From assembly GCA_037074765.1 (NCBI GenBank), contig JBAMDO010000027.1:124001-188000 (forward strand): a stretch of 64,000 nt of DNA, given 5' to 3'. The DNA comes from Mansonella perstans (Eukaryota; Nematoda; Chromadorea; Rhabditida; Onchocercidae). Below are positions 63,487-64,000 of this stretch, piece after piece. The position numbers were made by a program, and so were the translations under genes. The stretch's first letter is position 1; each line of letters opens with the position of its first letter. The notes under the pieces are model-generated. The model worked only from the letters and a program-made list of their open reading frames with translations. It searched no databases and was not told where the DNA came from.

Positions 63487-64000
63487 TGAGAGCTAAAAAT
63501 TCCTTGTTAGGATAGAAAAGTTTTGAAGATGAATGAATGAAAACTGAATAGTAACAAATTCCACACAAGACTTCGTTTTCAACAAAATCTAGTTATCCCA
63601 GTAAAAGTCGCAAGTCGAAGAACTCGATTTTCTCCAAAATGTTCGCAATGTTAATTTTGTCAATTGAATGAAATCATCAAGGCGTGATAAAATCTTTTTT
63701 TTTTCTTTTTCTTTTTTTTTTTTAGTAGCATACAAAATACATAAATCACAAAGAAAAACACAAAGGGACTTCTTTAAGAGAAAACTTAGAATATAAATCA
63801 TTCAAAGTGTGGTGCTACCACATCTCTAATCGGTTTGATATAAATTGTCAACTTTGTCAACAACAGAATAATAAGAATGAATTTTCGCAACATTGTTTAG
63901 AAGAAAATGCAACAGTATAAGCAACACTAACAACAACAGCACTGAAATACTGACAATGATGATGAATAACATTAATTGAAAAAATTATTGAAACATTCAA
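63487..64000. other. 5' flank of the mab-7-like gene
   Basis: Upstream sequence with the trans-splice acceptor (TTTTTAG at 63493) and presumably the promoter. No further gene recognised up to the window end. Confidence 0.45.

Overview
This is AT-rich nuclear DNA from a parasitic nematode, most likely a filarial worm (Onchocercidae or a close spirurid). Four things point there. Genes are compact, with short GT-AG introns. TTTNAG acceptors sit a few bases upstream of start codons, as expected for spliced-leader trans-splicing. Several proteins are nematode-type (a MAB-7-like protein, an HSP-25-like small heat-shock protein). A nuclear copy of mitochondrial DNA has the order cox1-trnW-nad6-trnR-cob, which I know from filarial mitochondria. 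No bacterial operon, CRISPR array or Wolbachia-like block was recognised.

Layout. Plus strand, 1-6.3 kb: the 3' part of a multi-pass membrane protein gene and an intronless gene for a secreted orphan protein. Minus strand, 7.2-9.7 kb: a CDK1-like pseudokinase gene that lacks the three key catalytic residues and carries a one-base frameshift. 10.3-11.9 kb: the mitochondrial insertion (NUMT). Plus strand, 13.2-21.8 kb: a roughly 25-exon KDM3/JMJD1-type histone H3K9 demethylase with intact iron ligands. Minus strand, 22.8-36.9 kb: a PDIA5-like protein disulfide isomerase with four CxxC thioredoxin domains, an eroding TARBP1-type SPOUT RNA methyltransferase, mitochondrial ribosomal protein bS18m (MRPS18C), and the spliceosome factor RBM22. 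Plus strand, 38-47 kb: a small ORF, a KCTD5-like cullin-3 adaptor, a PAFAH1B-like protein that has lost its catalytic serine, and mitochondrial ribosomal protein mL41. Minus strand, 47.9-51.1 kb: an HSP-25-like small heat-shock protein. 51-60 kb is gene-poor and microsatellite-rich. Minus strand, 60.3-63.5 kb: a MAB-7-like secreted EGF + ShKT + nitrobindin-fold protein.

The genes do not form one pathway. Themes are splicing (RBM22), mitochondrial translation (bS18m, mL41), chromatin (KDM3), secretory folding (PDIA5) and ubiquitin adaptors (KCTD5). The most unusual feature is the number of proteins with altered active sites: a triple-dead CDK, a PAFAH1B fold with GDD in place of GDS, a nitrobindin fold without the usual C-terminal histidines, and a SPOUT methyltransferase with internal stops. 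Some introns are also unusual: up to three GC-AG introns, and one intron whose expected acceptor reads CG. Exon models were built by eye from frame continuity, splice consensus and remembered family sequences. Where exon phases sum to an intact frame I say so. No alignment or database search was run.
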